From an uncultured Halocynthiibacter sp. (GTDB lineage: Bacteria; Pseudomonadota; Alphaproteobacteria; Rhodobacterales; Rhodobacteraceae), in assembly GCA_947503035.1 (NCBI GenBank), contig CANNCD010000001.1:1240001-1304000 (forward strand): 64,000 nt of DNA. The letters are read 5' to 3'. The position numbers and the translations under genes were made by a program. This document shows, in pieces, positions 53,386-63,202 of the stretch (positions within the stretch are counted from its first letter, which is position 1; each line of letters starts with the position of its first letter). The notes beneath the pieces were generated by a model, which saw only the letters and a list, made by a program, of their open reading frames with translations, had not been told where the DNA came from and searched no databases.

Positions 53386-54408
53386 TTATACGCCCTCAAT
53401 CGGGAGACGTTCGCGTTTACGCTGGAGTTCGTAATGCCCAAGCGGGGTCCAGCCGACCATCGCCGTATCAATAGAATCGGCACGAAACGCAGCGCGGATC
53501 GAATGTTCGAACATCTTGCGATCCTTCTTCGGCATCGGTGCCAGATCAAGAGTGATCTGCCCGCCCAGCCCACGACAACGCAACGCCCGCGGCAATGCAC
53601 GCGCCACAGCCAAGTTCGCCTTAAGGCCAGCGGCAAGGGACATGTCCGTGCCGGTGTTCACATCCACGGCCACAAGCGCGCGGGTCGGTTCGACATACAT
53701 GCTCGCACCATTGCCAAGCGGCACATAGGCCTCGCCCAGCGGCTCGATCACATCCATCACATTGTGGGATTCGAAACAGCCCTCTTCGGTGACGACCTCA
53801 TCCGGCTGCCCCCATTCGCGCCACGCAAGGTGGTGCGGTGTTGGCCCTTCCAAGAGCATCTCTTCCTCGGTGCCATCGTCGCCCATCACATCCTCGGCCT
53901 GTTCGCGCATGATGGCGATGTCCTCGGACACGTCCTCAAGGTCGACACCATTGGCGGCGGACCGAATGATCAGACCGAAATCACAACCATCCATTTCAAC
54001 ATTCGCCGCCTCAAGCAGGCGATCCCGTTCGTCTTCGTCGTGAATGGAGCGTGAGATGTTCAACCCGGGGGCGTCGGGGGTTACGATGGCGTAACGGCTC
54101 TTGAACAACACCTTAGCGGTGATCGGAACGGCCTTGCCGTCTTCGGCGTAACCGGTGACCTGCACCAACATTTTCTGGCCTGGTTTCAGACCCTTGGCCT
54201 GTTTCAGGAAGCCTTTGTATTTCCCAAGGCGAAGCGTAACACCGCCCTGCCCCTTCATCTGACGATCCACGATACCGCGGAAAATCGTACCCGGTGCGGG
54301 CTGGTCGCCCTTGGGGGTGATCAGGAAATCTTCGAGGTGACCATCAACCACAAGGGCCGCAGCCTCTTGGTCGTTGATGTGATCAAGATAAACGCTACTG
54401 CCCTTCAT
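53386..54408 (-). CDS. Short ribonuclease E/G-type protein
   Basis: A 340-residue protein from the ATG at 54408 ([10 protein letters not shown]). It shows an S1-like N-terminus ([34 protein letters not shown]), the RNase H-like and catalytic region ([12 protein letters not shown] with the metal Asp, [24 protein letters not shown] with the second Asp) and an end at LPIEGV. The zinc-link (CPxCxG) and small domain of RNase G are absent, so the protein ends where tetramerisation normally begins. It overlaps maf by 14 bases and is followed by yacG. Confidence 0.85.
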   Translation of the reverse strand: MKGSSVYLDHINDQEAAALVVDGHLEDFLITPKGDQPAPGTIFRGIVDRQMKGQGGVTLRLGKYKGFLKQAKGLKPGQKMLVQVTGYAEDGKAVPITAKVLFKSRYAIVTPDAPGLNISRSIHDEDERDRLLEAANVEMDGCDFGLIIRSAANGVDLEDVSEDIAIMREQAEDVMGDDGTEEEMLLEGPTPHHLAWREWGQPDEVVTEEGCFESHNVMDVIEPLGEAYVPLGNGASMYVEPTRALVAVDVNTGTDMSLAAGLKANLAVARALPRALRCRGLGGQITLDLAPMPKKDRKMFEHSIRAAFRADSIDTAMVGWTPLGHYELQRKRERLPIEGV

Positions 54409-54982
54409 CGGACGCCCTCCACATGGGGTAACCGGCCGACGCAAGCAACGCCGCCGTTTCGGCGACAGGCAAACCCATCACCGCAGAATAGGATCCGCTG
54501 ATCCATGGTAGAAACGCGGCGGCGGGACCTTGGATCCCGTAACCGCCCGCCTTGCCCTGCCAGTCATTGGTGGCAAGATAGGCGTTCAATTCCAAATCAG
54601 ACAGACGTTTCATTTGAACGGTCGTGACAACATCGCGGGTCAAAACGCGGTCACCCACGCCAACGGCCACGGCGGTGATCACCTTGTGACGACGACCGGA
54701 CATAGCCAGCAGAAATTCCGCCGCCTCGCCCGCATCAACGGGTTTGCCCATGATACGACGGCCAAGGGCCACGGTCGTATCGGAACAGATCACGATCTCA
54801 TCGTCAGCACGGGCAATGGCCGCCAATTTCGACGTCGCCATTCGCATGCAATAGGGGCGCGGCAGTTCGCGCGCCTCTGGCGTTTCATCGATGTCAGGCG
54901 AACGAATGTCGTCCGGCACAACGCCGATTTGCCCAAGCAGCTCGCGGCGGCGTGGGCTTCCTGATCCTAGGATCAAACGCAT
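54395..54982 (-). CDS. maf: Maf-family nucleotide pyrophosphatase
   Basis: A 195-residue protein: [18 protein letters not shown] at the start (substrate loop), [23 protein letters not shown] (catalytic Asp), [16 protein letters not shown], and [29 protein letters not shown]. Maf enzymes remove non-canonical or excess nucleoside triphosphates and influence septum formation. It follows infA by four bases. Confidence 0.94.
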   Translation of the reverse strand: MRLILGSGSPRRRELLGQIGVVPDDIRSPDIDETPEARELPRPYCMRMATSKLAAIARADDEIVICSDTTVALGRRIMGKPVDAGEAAEFLLAMSGRRHKVITAVAVGVGDRVLTRDVVTTVQMKRLSDLELNAYLATNDWQGKAGGYGIQGPAAAFLPWISGSYSAVMGLPVAETAALLASAGYPMWRASDEGQ

Positions 54983-54986
54983 GTGT

Positions 54987-55205
54987 TTACTTGAAACGAT
55001 AGTTGATCCGACCCTTGGTCAGATCGTATGGCGTCATTTCGACTTGGACTTTGTCGCCAGCCAGAACACGAATGCGGTTTTTGCGCATCTTGCCTGCCGT
55101 GTGTGCGATGATCTCATGGCCGTTTTCTAGCTCGACCCGAAACGTCGCATTTGGCAAGAGTTCCTTAACGACACCTGGAAATTCGAGTAGTTCTTCCTTG
55201 GCCAT
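54987..55205 (-). CDS. infA: Translation initiation factor IF-1
   Basis: A 72-residue OB-fold protein: [30 protein letters not shown], then [35 protein letters not shown]. Full length and fully typical. GGAGAGACC lies before the ATG. It binds the A site of the 30S subunit. The order infA-maf-rng-yacG is conserved among roseobacters. Confidence 0.97.
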   Translation of the reverse strand: MAKEELLEFPGVVKELLPNATFRVELENGHEIIAHTAGKMRKNRIRVLAGDKVQVEMTPYDLTKGRINYRFK

Positions 55206-55321
55206 GGTCTCTCCTAATAAATACCGCCCACCTGTTTGTGGGCGCTCATTAAATGCGCCGCCGACGCAGAATTTTCAAGCGCTCATTCGGTCAAACGGGT
55301 GATTTTCCGTCGAATACAGTG

Positions 55322-55786
55322 TTATTTTGGCAAATTTGTTGGCTCACCAAAGCGCGCAATCAACCGTTCGCGAATTTGATCGCGGGTTTGACGATATCCA
55401 ACCAGACGCGCCTCGCGGCCTTCGCCGATCCCAGTCGGGTCCAGAATCGGCCAATATTCCACATCAAGATGCGCCGTGCGCGTCAGATCAAGCGCGCGAC
55501 GTTGGCTGGCGGGAGATAACGCGATGACCAAATCATAGGACGACAGATCGTCACCCCAGTCCTGCATCTCGTCAAAGCTGCGAGATTTGTGGCGTGACAG
55601 TTCCACGCCCAATTCGGCGCAAACCGCGATGGCGAACCCGTCGATTTCAAGATCGTTACGCACGCCAGCGGATTGAATATAGGCGTCGTGGCCATAGAGT
55701 TGCTTCATCAATCCTTCGGCCATCGGCGAGCGAACAGAGTTATGATCGCAGCAGAAAAGCACAGAAGAAGGAAGAGACGCCGCCAT
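55322..55786 (-). CDS. Low-molecular-weight protein-tyrosine-phosphatase-like
   Basis: A 154-residue protein with the phosphate loop near the N-terminus: VLFCCDHNSVRSPMAEGL (Cys-x5-Arg-Ser). The second Asp typical of the general acid is in YWPILDPTG. The family includes LMW phosphotyrosine phosphatases and arsenate reductases; this one lacks the extra Cys pair of ArsC-type reductases. Its spacing with UPF0262 is three bases, so both are one transcript. Confidence 0.85.
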   Translation of the reverse strand: MAASLPSSVLFCCDHNSVRSPMAEGLMKQLYGHDAYIQSAGVRNDLEIDGFAIAVCAELGVELSRHKSRSFDEMQDWGDDLSSYDLVIALSPASQRRALDLTRTAHLDVEYWPILDPTGIGEGREARLVGYRQTRDQIRERLIARFGEPTNLPK

Positions 55787-55789
55787 AAA

Positions 55790-56278
55790 TTAAGCCCCGA
55801 AATGCAGAACGCAAATGAGAGTAAACAGACGACGGGCCGTATCTTTGTCGATCTCGGCCTTGCCTTCGAGACGTTCGCGCAACACGGCGGCGCCTTCGTT
55901 GTGGATACCACGGCGCGCCATGTCGATGGCCTCGATCTGGGCGGGCGGAAGACGTTTCACCGCCTCAAAATAGCTCGCACAGATCTGGAAATAGTCCTTT
56001 ACGACCTGTCGAAACGGGCCAAGCGCCAGCTGGAATTCGCCCAGATGGGTTTCGTCCTCGGCCGAAATATCAAACACCAAACGACGATCACGGATCGCAA
56101 GTAACAGACGAAACGGGCCAACAGGTGCGTCATGACCGTCGCGCGCCATTGGGGCAAAGGTGTTATCTTCGAGCAGGTCAAAAATCGCAACTTTGCGTTC
56201 CTGTTCAATCTCTGGGGTCGGCGCAATCAGGCCGCCTTCGTCGATTTCAATATGGCAAATGCGATTCTGTGAGGTCAT
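55790..56278 (-). CDS. UPF0262 family protein
   Basis: A 162-residue alphaproteobacterial protein: RICHIEIDEGGLIAPTPEIEQERKVAIFDLLEDN and LRERLEGKAEIDKDTARRLFTLICVLHFGA match the family. No function is known. It overlaps hisD by four bases (ATGA) and is followed by the phosphatase gene, the fixed order in this order of bacteria. Confidence 0.88.
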   Translation of the reverse strand: MTSQNRICHIEIDEGGLIAPTPEIEQERKVAIFDLLEDNTFAPMARDGHDAPVGPFRLLLAIRDRRLVFDISAEDETHLGEFQLALGPFRQVVKDYFQICASYFEAVKRLPPAQIEAIDMARRGIHNEGAAVLRERLEGKAEIDKDTARRLFTLICVLHFGA

Positions 56279-57576
56279 GAATTCAGTTTATCCAAACGCG
56301 CACGAATGGAAAGCCCATGCGCCTCGAGGCTCTCGGATTTTGCAAGACGTTCACCGGCGGGACCGATGGCGCGGATGGCCTCGGGGGTCATTTGCGACAG
56401 GGTTGTGCGTTTGACGAAATCCATAACCGACAGGCCAGATGAGAACCGCGCCGAGCGCGCCGTTGGCAACACGTGGTTCGGCCCACCGATATAATCGCCG
56501 ATGGCCTCGGGGGTGAAGGCCCCGATAAAGATCGCGCCGGCGTGGCGGATTTCTTCGGACAGGGCCTCGGCATTTTCGGTACAGATTTCAAGGTGTTCAG
56601 GCGCGATACGGTCGGACAGGGCAACCGCCTCGTCCATGTCGCGCACGGTGATCACCGCGCCAAACTCATCCCACGATGGGGACGCAATTTCACGACGTTC
56701 AAGCGTTTCAAGCCGCTTATCCACGGCATCCGAAACCGCCATACCGAAATCGGCATCATCGGTGATCAAGATCGACTGGGCGCTTTGGTCGTGTTCGGCC
56801 TGTGATAGCAAATCAACCGCGATCCAGTCAGGGTCGTTGTGTTTGTCGGCGATCACGAGGATCTCACTTGGACCCGCGATCATGTCGATGCCGACCTTGC
56901 CGAACACACGGCGTTTCGCGGCGGCGACAAACGCATTGCCCGGACCGGTGATCTTATCAACGGCGGGAATGGTTTCGGTGCCATAAGCAAGTGCTGCGAC
57001 GGCCTGTGCGCCACCGATACGATAGATTTCGTCAACGCCCGCGATCTGCGCGGCCAGCAACACCAACGGGTTCGCGATACCGTCGGGCGTCGGAACAACG
57101 ATGGCCAAACGTTCAACGCCCGCGACCTTGGCCGGAATGGCGTTCATCAACACGGACGACGGATAGGAGGCCAATCCACCAGGCACATAAAGACCCGCGG
57201 CGGAAACAGCCGTCCAGCGCCAGCCAAGGCGCGCGCCGACCTCATCGGTCCACATTTGGTCCTGTGGCATCTGACGTTCGTGATAGGCGCGAATGCGATC
57301 CGCCGCCAATTGCAGTGCGGCGCGGTCCTCGTCCGAGACCTTGGCACATTCGGCGGCAATTTCTTCGGGGGAAAATGCCAATGTGGCGGGCGTCAAATCC
57401 ATGTGGTCGAATTTCGACGTCAGATCAATAACAGCCTGATCGCCGCGCGTGCGCACGTCTTTGATGATCTCGGCAACGATGTCGTCGACCTCGGGGCTGT
57501 CTTCGCGTTTGGTGCCCAGAAATGCCGTGAACTTCGCCTCAAAATCGGCGTCGGTGATGGATAGAAACTGTGGCAT
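56275..57576 (-). CDS. hisD: Histidinol dehydrogenase
   Basis: A 433-residue enzyme from the ATG at 57576 (MPQFLSITDADF), GGAG nearby. It oxidises histidinol to histidine with NAD and zinc. Marks: GARLGWRWTAVSAAGLYVPGGLASYPSSVLMNAIPAKVAG (split across about 110-150), DKITGPGNAFVAAAKRRVFG, GPSEILVIAD, SQAEHDQSAQSILIT and the conserved GGPNHVLPTARSARFSSGLSV. No other his genes are nearby. Confidence 0.96.
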   Translation of the reverse strand: MPQFLSITDADFEAKFTAFLGTKREDSPEVDDIVAEIIKDVRTRGDQAVIDLTSKFDHMDLTPATLAFSPEEIAAECAKVSDEDRAALQLAADRIRAYHERQMPQDQMWTDEVGARLGWRWTAVSAAGLYVPGGLASYPSSVLMNAIPAKVAGVERLAIVVPTPDGIANPLVLLAAQIAGVDEIYRIGGAQAVAALAYGTETIPAVDKITGPGNAFVAAAKRRVFGKVGIDMIAGPSEILVIADKHNDPDWIAVDLLSQAEHDQSAQSILITDDADFGMAVSDAVDKRLETLERREIASPSWDEFGAVITVRDMDEAVALSDRIAPEHLEICTENAEALSEEIRHAGAIFIGAFTPEAIGDYIGGPNHVLPTARSARFSSGLSVMDFVKRTTLSQMTPEAIRAIGPAGERLAKSESLEAHGLSIRARLDKLNS

Positions 57577-57580
57577 ATGC

Positions 57581-58060
57581 CTACTCCGGATGGCTGGGCT
57601 GGGATTTGGATGGCGCGGTATAAGGGCGCGTGACGTCCTGTAAGGTGACGTCGATGCATTCCACGTCGATGCCGATGGCGCCGTCACCTGCAAGGTTCAG
57701 AACGATGCGCCCTGCCCCGTCATTGGTGGCGTCAAAGGTGATAGAAAGCACCGACAGAATGGTGTCTTTGTCGTCGCGCGACACACCCTGGGTCAGGACC
57801 TTGGTCGCGCTATCGATGGCCAGAACGGATTGCACCCGTTCAAAGGCACGGCCACCCTTTTGGGCGGCGTCGCGGTCTTCCCAACGAAACCGGTTCATAA
57901 GGATACCGAACTGGCCCTTGCCCGACGACCACGACATTTCAGACACGGGAAACACCGCATCCTGCACCAAGGTCGACACGATGGACAGGTCATCGCCATC
58001 CTCGGCCCGCAGGCGCAGAGGCTTTTCGCCGCCGTCTTCGAATGTCGCATCCATGGGCAT
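57581..58060 (-). CDS. DUF2948 family protein
   Basis: A 159-residue soluble protein: LRLRAEDGDDLSIVSTLVQDAVFPVSEMSW, FGILMNRFRWED and VLSITFDATNDGAGRIVLNLAGDGAIGIDVECIDVTLQDV are the family blocks. Function unknown. Start overlaps the murA stop (TAATG). Its constant place between murA and hisD suggests shared expression rather than a shared pathway. A second ATG two codons inside is possible. Confidence 0.85.
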   Translation of the reverse strand: MPMDATFEDGGEKPLRLRAEDGDDLSIVSTLVQDAVFPVSEMSWSSGKGQFGILMNRFRWEDRDAAQKGGRAFERVQSVLAIDSATKVLTQGVSRDDKDTILSVLSITFDATNDGAGRIVLNLAGDGAIGIDVECIDVTLQDVTRPYTAPSKSQPSHPE

Positions 58061-59325
58061 TATTCGCTGATCCGTTCGATGTTCGCGCCAACACCGCGCA
58101 GTTTCTCTTCGATCTTCTCGTAACCGCGATCAAGGTGATAGACGCGGCTGACCACGGTTTCGCCCTTGGCGCGCAGACCCGCAAGGATCAACGACGCGGA
58201 CGCCCGAAGGTCGGTCGCCATAACACGCGCACCGTTCAGTTGCTCAACGCCTGTCACCTTGGCGGTGTTGCCATCAACGTCGATTTTCGCACCCATACGG
58301 ATCAATTCCGGCGCATGCATAAAGCGGTTCTCAAAGATGGTTTCTTCAAGGGTGCTGGTGCCCTCGGCGGTACACATCATCGCCATGAATTGCGCCTGAA
58401 GATCGGTTGGATATCCTGGGAATGGCGCGGTTGTCACGTCGGCGGCCTTTACGACATCACCGCGACGGGCAACCAAAAGGCCACCGTCGGTTTCGGTCAC
58501 ATTGATGCCAGCGGCATCAAGACGTTCCACGAACGCACCGATCAGATCAAGACGACCGCCGAGCAGTTCAACAGAGCCGCCACAGATCGCAGGGGCCACC
58601 ATGAATGTACCCAGCTCAATCCGGTCGGCGATCACCTCATGGGTGGCACCGTGCAGATGGTCCACACCCTCGATGGTCAGGGTGGATGTGCCCGCGCCCT
58701 CGATCTTGGCACCCATGGCGACCAAACATTTGATCAAATCCACGGTGTCGGGTTCACGCGCCGCGTTTTTGATAACGGTCGTGCCCTTGGCCAATGTCGC
58801 CGCGGTCACCGCATTTTCGGTCGCGCCAACGGACACGAATGGGAATTCGATAACCGCGCCGGTCAATCCGTTCGGCGCCTTGGCGTGCACATAGCCGCCG
58901 TCCAATTCAATCGTCGCGCCGAGTGTTTCAAGCGCCTTGATGTGAAGATCAACCGCGCGCGCACCGATGGCACAACCACCAGGAAGCGACACAATCGCCT
59001 CGTTCTCGCGGGCCAAAAGCGGACCAAGTACGTTAAAAGAGGCGCGTAGTTTGCGCACGATTTCATAGTCAGCCTTGCGGTTGGTGATCTCGCGACCGGA
59101 CAGGGCCATGACCTGACCGTCGTTCAACATCGCCACTTCGCAGCCAAGCGATTCAAGCAAAGTGCCCAGCGTTTTGATGTCAGAAAGACGCGGCACATTG
59201 GTCAGCGTCAATGGTTCATCCGTCAGCAACGCCGCAGACATAAGTTTCAGACAGGTGTTTTTCGCGCCTGAGATCTGAATTTGACCATTCAGCTCACCGC
59301 CGCCCTGTACAACAATAGAATCCAT
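58060..59325 (-). CDS. murA: UDP-N-acetylglucosamine 1-carboxyvinyltransferase
   Basis: A 421-residue enzyme for the first committed peptidoglycan step. Near the start come [26 protein letters not shown] (catalytic and ligand residues) and [24 protein letters not shown], with the active-site Cys (fosfomycin-sensitive type, Cys not Asp). Later come [14 protein letters not shown] and [12 protein letters not shown]. Normal length. It follows a 53-codon gene by less than one codon. Confidence 0.97.
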   Translation of the reverse strand: MDSIVVQGGGELNGQIQISGAKNTCLKLMSAALLTDEPLTLTNVPRLSDIKTLGTLLESLGCEVAMLNDGQVMALSGREITNRKADYEIVRKLRASFNVLGPLLARENEAIVSLPGGCAIGARAVDLHIKALETLGATIELDGGYVHAKAPNGLTGAVIEFPFVSVGATENAVTAATLAKGTTVIKNAAREPDTVDLIKCLVAMGAKIEGAGTSTLTIEGVDHLHGATHEVIADRIELGTFMVAPAICGGSVELLGGRLDLIGAFVERLDAAGINVTETDGGLLVARRGDVVKAADVTTAPFPGYPTDLQAQFMAMMCTAEGTSTLEETIFENRFMHAPELIRMGAKIDVDGNTAKVTGVEQLNGARVMATDLRASASLILAGLRAKGETVVSRVYHLDRGYEKIEEKLRGVGANIERISE

Positions 59326-59487
59326 TTAACTGTCCTTATCCTGCTCGTTACTGGCCTCGGATTGCTCACTGCGCGCGCGGGCCTGTGCCTTGCGACGTTG
59401 AAGGTTTGCCTTCATCGCAGCCTTAAGGCGATCTTCGCGTTGCGCGTCCCGTTTCGTGCCGGGGGTGACTGAGGTCTTTTTATCCAT
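59326..59487 (-). CDS. Small basic protein upstream of murA
   Basis: A 53-residue frame: MDKKTSVTPGTKRDAQREDR, then LKAAMKANLQRRKAQARARS and an acidic tail. It is charged throughout, likely helical. Its stop TAA ends directly before murA ATG (one base gap none). This frame fits conserved small proteins upstream of murA in Rhodobacteraceae, though I cannot confirm it without a search. Confidence 0.65.
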   Translation of the reverse strand: MDKKTSVTPGTKRDAQREDRLKAAMKANLQRRKAQARARSEQSEASNEQDKDS

Positions 59488-59674
59488 GACGCCCTTCTAA
59501 CGCAGGGCTTTGCGCGCGTCCAGATTGGCGTTTGCCTTCACGGGGGGAATTCTGCGTGTTTTCGCACAGCAACGCCAGATCGGACATTCCGGCAAAGGAT
59601 CGCAAGAAATTAGAAAACCACGACGAATTCCGCTTGCGTCCCCTGACGATAAATCGTAATCACCGCCTCACAGT

Positions 59675-59749
59675 GCTGCTGTAGCTCAGTGGTAGAGCGC
59701 GTCATTGGTAATGACGAGGTCGGGAGTTCAATTCTCCCCAGCAGCACCA
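59675..59749 (+). tRNA. tRNA-Thr(GGU)
   Basis: A 75-base tRNA. Acceptor GCTGCTG pairs with CAGCAGC, anticodon loop TTGGTAA with anticodon GGU, T arm GAGTTCAATTC, CCA encoded. It reads ACC/ACU codons. No island-type junction is visible at its 3' end. Confidence 0.95.
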
Positions 59750-59816
59750 GTTTTCCCACATATACGAATGAAACACCGCCCCGTCGGTGGGCTCCCCTCT
59801 CTGGGTCGCCGCGAAA

Positions 59817-60686
59817 CTATCTCTGCGTCTTCAACCCCGTGTGCCAGTCGGTCACGGTTGCAACCCAATCTTGCGGAATTTCATGCCCTCCGTCCCCCAA
59901 GACAAGCCGATAGTCCCCAGTCGTTCGGCACCGCGACCAGCGCGTGGTGGTCTCGGCCACGGTCTCTTGGCGCGTGCACCCCGAAGCCGCGGCCAATGCA
60001 TCCACGGATTCATGCGCGCCCTGCCAGCCGGTCCAAGAACCGCTCCGCTGTGACCCATTAACTGGAACGACTTGGTCCCGCGTGCCATGGGTATGAATGA
60101 GGTTAAAGCCCCTGCGGACTTCGGCGCATTTTTCGGGACGACCACGTACCAGTGTTCCGCCAGTCGTCGCGAAATCACGTTGATTTGGAAGCGCCCCTGC
60201 ACAGGCCATATACCAGACGAATGTCGCGCCGTTGGAATGACCCGCGATGATCAATTCATCCTGTTCAATAGGGAAACGCGCGGTTGCATCCGCAATAACG
60301 TCTCGGGCGAACTGATGGTCGTTTCTGGCTCCACGTCGCCCCTCCCAGATCCAACCGCTCGAATTTTTGCCACCTGCATATGTGACATCAAGCGCATCTG
60401 GGGCAATGATCGCATACCCCCGTTCAAGCAACGGCTGCCCCACGGTGTTGTATCCCAAGACATCTGCGCCGCTCTGACCCGATCCATGAAAGAAGACGAC
60501 GGCGGGGAACGGGCCTTCGCCCCTTGGTACCAAAATGTGATAGGTGCGTTCACCAATGGTGCATGGCGTTTCAGGGGCGCCACATGCGTATTCTGTGGCT
60601 TCCAAGCCCTCTGTCTGCGGCGGCAAATACCAAACCCATAAGGCCCCGAAAAAAAGAAGAGCAAGCGCAACGCGAACGGTTTTCAA
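59817..60686 (-). CDS. PHB-depolymerase-like secreted esterase
   Basis: A 289-residue protein with a signal/anchor (residues 5-20) and an alpha/beta hydrolase of the LpqC/poly-3-hydroxybutyrate depolymerase group: PAVVFFHGSGQSGADVLGYN (oxyanion), ELIIAGHSNGATFVWYMAC (Ser in GHSNGA), HTHGTRDQVVP (Asp), GDGGHEIPQDW (His). Four to six Cys suggest disulfides. The start is TTG at 60686, with AGGAT about seven bases upstream; no ATG keeps the signal. Likely acts on esters outside the cytoplasm. Confidence 0.8.
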   Translation of the reverse strand: MKTVRVALALLFFGALWVWYLPPQTEGLEATEYACGAPETPCTIGERTYHILVPRGEGPFPAVVFFHGSGQSGADVLGYNTVGQPLLERGYAIIAPDALDVTYAGGKNSSGWIWEGRRGARNDHQFARDVIADATARFPIEQDELIIAGHSNGATFVWYMACAGALPNQRDFATTGGTLVRGRPEKCAEVRRGFNLIHTHGTRDQVVPVNGSQRSGSWTGWQGAHESVDALAAASGCTRQETVAETTTRWSRCRTTGDYRLVLGDGGHEIPQDWVATVTDWHTGLKTQR

Positions 60687-60795
60687 TGGAATATCCTAAT
60701 CAATAAGTCATATTTATCATCAAGATATGAGGGATGGATCACACGACCACAAGCATTGATGCAGACCAACGTCAGTGTGATCCCGATCGCCCCAT

Positions 60796-61269
60796 CTATG
60801 ACCGCAAGCAGGCGACACCGGATTCCACACGCTGATATGATATCATTTTGGGATCCGTCACGGCCATGCGTCGCAGGACAAATTCATGGGCCTCATGAAA
60901 CACCGGATGCCATGTTTCATCCAACGCGATTTCAAGCGGCTGCCAAAAGAATGTAAAACAGTGACCATGATCGTCCAGTGTCTCGTGCGCCCAGCCATCA
61001 GAGCAGCCCTCAAAAAGCGCTATATAGAATTGCCAACCCTGCCCTGTCGTTTTCATCACCTTTTGGCCGAACGGCGTCATAGGGACCGTGGCACTCAGGC
61101 CGCTTTCCTCGAACAGTTCGCGTGTGGCGGCGTCCGAGGGGGGCTCGCCCGGATCAATCGTGCCCTTGACGAATTGATGCCCTGCCGTCGGATGGCGGAA
61201 ACACAAGATATCATAACCGTCATTTGAAGGGCGCAACACGATGGGGCAAACTTTGACGGGATCAAACAT
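60796..61269 (-). CDS. Nudix hydrolase
   Basis: A 157-residue protein with a full Nudix box: FVKGTIDPGEPPSDAATRELFEESGL (G-x5-E-x7-RE-x2-EE-x-G). The domain begins DPVKVCPIVLRPSNDG and ends with a Trp-rich helix (FFWQPLEIALDETWHPVF). It cleaves nucleoside diphosphates linked to some moiety; the substrate is unknown. Divergently placed from the esterase region and the TRAP operon. Confidence 0.88.
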   Translation of the reverse strand: MFDPVKVCPIVLRPSNDGYDILCFRHPTAGHQFVKGTIDPGEPPSDAATRELFEESGLSATVPMTPFGQKVMKTTGQGWQFYIALFEGCSDGWAHETLDDHGHCFTFFWQPLEIALDETWHPVFHEAHEFVLRRMAVTDPKMISYQRVESGVACLRS

Positions 61270-61641
61270 ACCCTAGGGGAGCAGACAGGATCGGATCGGT
61301 CAACCCGCGGCCGCAGCACCAAAGAGAATCAACCTCCGAATCGCGCGGGTATGATTCGTCGTTGCCCCAAGTGGATCGTTTAAATCCAAAAATATCTCGT
61401 TCGAAAAACAACCGCGGCACCTCGGGATTTTGACCAGATAAAACCGTGCAAAACTAGTATGCTAGGCAGGACAAAGCGGCAAACCCGCCCATGCAAAGGG
61501 CCCCTCAGACTAATATGTCACATTACAAATATTAACACATTTGTCTTGACTTAGGGGCACAAAACGGACCTCATGACCGCATCCCAAGACGGAAAGGGCG
61601 TATGGAGAGCGCCCCCGTTTTTGGAGATAGGGAGAAAGAAA
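61270..61641. other. Promoter-side region of the TRAP operon
   Basis: About 370 bases between the Nudix gene and dctP. It should hold the dctP promoter and its leader (AGGGAGAAAG just before the ATG is the ribosome site). No further gene is visible. A regulator gene for the operon is not adjacent here. Confidence 0.5.
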
Positions 61642-62637
61642 ATGACTATTTTTAAAACGACTTCTACGCTCGTAAAAGGTGCCGCCCTTGCTGCGACCTT
61701 TGGCGCGACAACTGTATCTGCTGCTGACATCACTCTTCGCGGCGCGAGCATGTTCGACACAGAGCACGCTTACACAAAAACTCTTATGAAATTGGCTGAC
61801 ATCGTTTCCGAAAACTACGATGGCGACCTTGAATTCGACCTGCGCCTGAACGGCGAACTGGGCGATGAATCTGATTTTGTGACATTCCTTCAACAAGGTG
61901 TTGCGATTGATTATGCCATCATGGCGCCGTCCAACATGGCGACATTCGCACCAGCGATCCCATTGATGGACATGCCATTCTTGTTCCGTGACCTTGATCA
62001 CTGGAACGCGGTTCTATCCAGCGACGTTCTTGCGCCGCTCGAAGACGAACTGTTGAAAAATGCGGACATCAAAATCATCGGTTACACCGGTGGCGGCACG
62101 CGGAACCTGATTTCCTCCGCACCTATCGAGAACTTTGACGATCTTGAAGGTCACAAAATGCGTGTGATGGGCGCCCCAATTCAGGCGAGCATCTTTAACG
62201 CGCTGACTGCGGCCCCATCCGCGATCGCATATAACGAAGTCTACAACGCGATCCAAACCGGCGTTATCGCGGGCTTTGAAAACGAAGCTGCGTCTTTGCA
62301 GAACCTTAAGTTCTACGAGGTTGCTCCTCACGTGACCCTAACAGGCCACGCAATCACTGTACGTCCAATCGTAATGAGCGGCAAAACGTTCCGTAAACTC
62401 CCAGAAGACCTACAGAACGTGATCCTTGCTGCTGGCGCAGAGGCAGGTGCATACGGTCGTGAACTTGAATCCCGTCAAGACGGCGAAAAGCTTCAGGAAA
62501 TGATCGATGCGGGCCAGATCACTGTGTACCCATTCGAGGGTCGTGAAAAGATGCTCGATATGGTTGCGCAGACACAGCAGGACTACGCTGACGGTCTAAA
62601 CGCGACTGACCTTCTTGCGGCGATCCGCGCGAAGTAA
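61642..62637 (+). CDS. dctP: TRAP transporter substrate-binding protein DctP
   Basis: A 331-residue periplasmic binding protein from the ATG at 61642 (GGGAGAAAG upstream). Signal peptide to about residue 27 (TTVSA). Family marks: LKLADIVSENYDGDLEFDLRLNGELGDESDF, MAPSNMATFAPAIPLMDMPFLFRD, GGGTRNLISSAPIENFDDLEGHKMRVMG and NEVYNAIQTGVIAGFENEA. The Arg in KMRVMG binds the carboxylate of the ligand, so it probably takes an organic acid such as a dicarboxylate or keto acid. First gene of the operon. Confidence 0.93.
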   Translation: MTIFKTTSTLVKGAALAATFGATTVSAADITLRGASMFDTEHAYTKTLMKLADIVSENYDGDLEFDLRLNGELGDESDFVTFLQQGVAIDYAIMAPSNMATFAPAIPLMDMPFLFRDLDHWNAVLSSDVLAPLEDELLKNADIKIIGYTGGGTRNLISSAPIENFDDLEGHKMRVMGAPIQASIFNALTAAPSAIAYNEVYNAIQTGVIAGFENEAASLQNLKFYEVAPHVTLTGHAITVRPIVMSGKTFRKLPEDLQNVILAAGAEAGAYGRELESRQDGEKLQEMIDAGQITVYPFEGREKMLDMVAQTQQDYADGLNATDLLAAIRAK

Positions 62638-62654
62638 GTTACGCACTTCACTTT

Positions 62655-62689
62655 AGACGCCCGTGGTCCCTAGCCTCGGGCGTCTTTTT
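62655..62689 (+). terminator. Hairpin between dctP and dctQ
   Basis: AGACGCCCG (62655-62663), 13-base loop, CGGGCGTCT (62677-62685), then TTTT. A strong intrinsic-type terminator inside an operon, which would give more dctP than dctQM mRNA. Confidence 0.8.
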
Positions 62690-62707
62690 CTATTTTTGGG
62701 GGACACT

Positions 62708-63202
62708 ATGCTGGGAAAAATCCTAGATACGGGCTGTAACGGATTGCGGGTGCTGCTTGGCTGCTTGGTCGGCGCACTTACAATCCCAGTCGCGATGCAG
62801 GTCATTGCGCGCTACACGGGCATCATTCCGGTCTATCTTTGGACCGAAGAACTCTCGACGTTTATCTTTGTGTGGGTTGTGATGATCGGATCGGTCATCG
62901 CGGTATGGGATGGGACGCATTTCGACGTCCAAGTCATCCCCGAGGCCAAACGAAAGGGCCTACGGTTTCTGCAACGTTTCATCGTACTCGGAAGCGTCGC
63001 TGCCTTTGGCGTCTACTTTGCCTTTTACGGGCTCGACTATGTGGAATTTGGGTTGATCCAACATTCAACCATGATGCGCGCGAATATGGCCGTCACATTC
63101 GTCACCGTGCCAATCGCCGGCACGCTTTGGACGGTGTTCTCGCTTTATCGTCTCTATGAGGCATTCCAAGACTTTAAATCCCCCTCGGAGGTCACATCAT
63201 GA
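62708..63202 (+). CDS. dctQ: TRAP transporter small membrane subunit DctQ
   Basis: A 164-residue protein from the ATG at 62708 (GGGGGACAC upstream). Four membrane segments: LLGCLVGALTIPVAMQVIARY, LSTFIFVWVVMIGSVIAVWDG, FIVLGSVAAFGVYFAFYGLDY, VTFVTVPIAGTLWTVFSLY. The DctQ signature WTEELSTFIFVWVVMIG (E and W at the interface with DctM) is present. Its stop overlaps dctM (ATGA). Confidence 0.93.
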   Translation: MLGKILDTGCNGLRVLLGCLVGALTIPVAMQVIARYTGIIPVYLWTEELSTFIFVWVVMIGSVIAVWDGTHFDVQVIPEAKRKGLRFLQRFIVLGSVAAFGVYFAFYGLDYVEFGLIQHSTMMRANMAVTFVTVPIAGTLWTVFSLYRLYEAFQDFKSPSEVTS

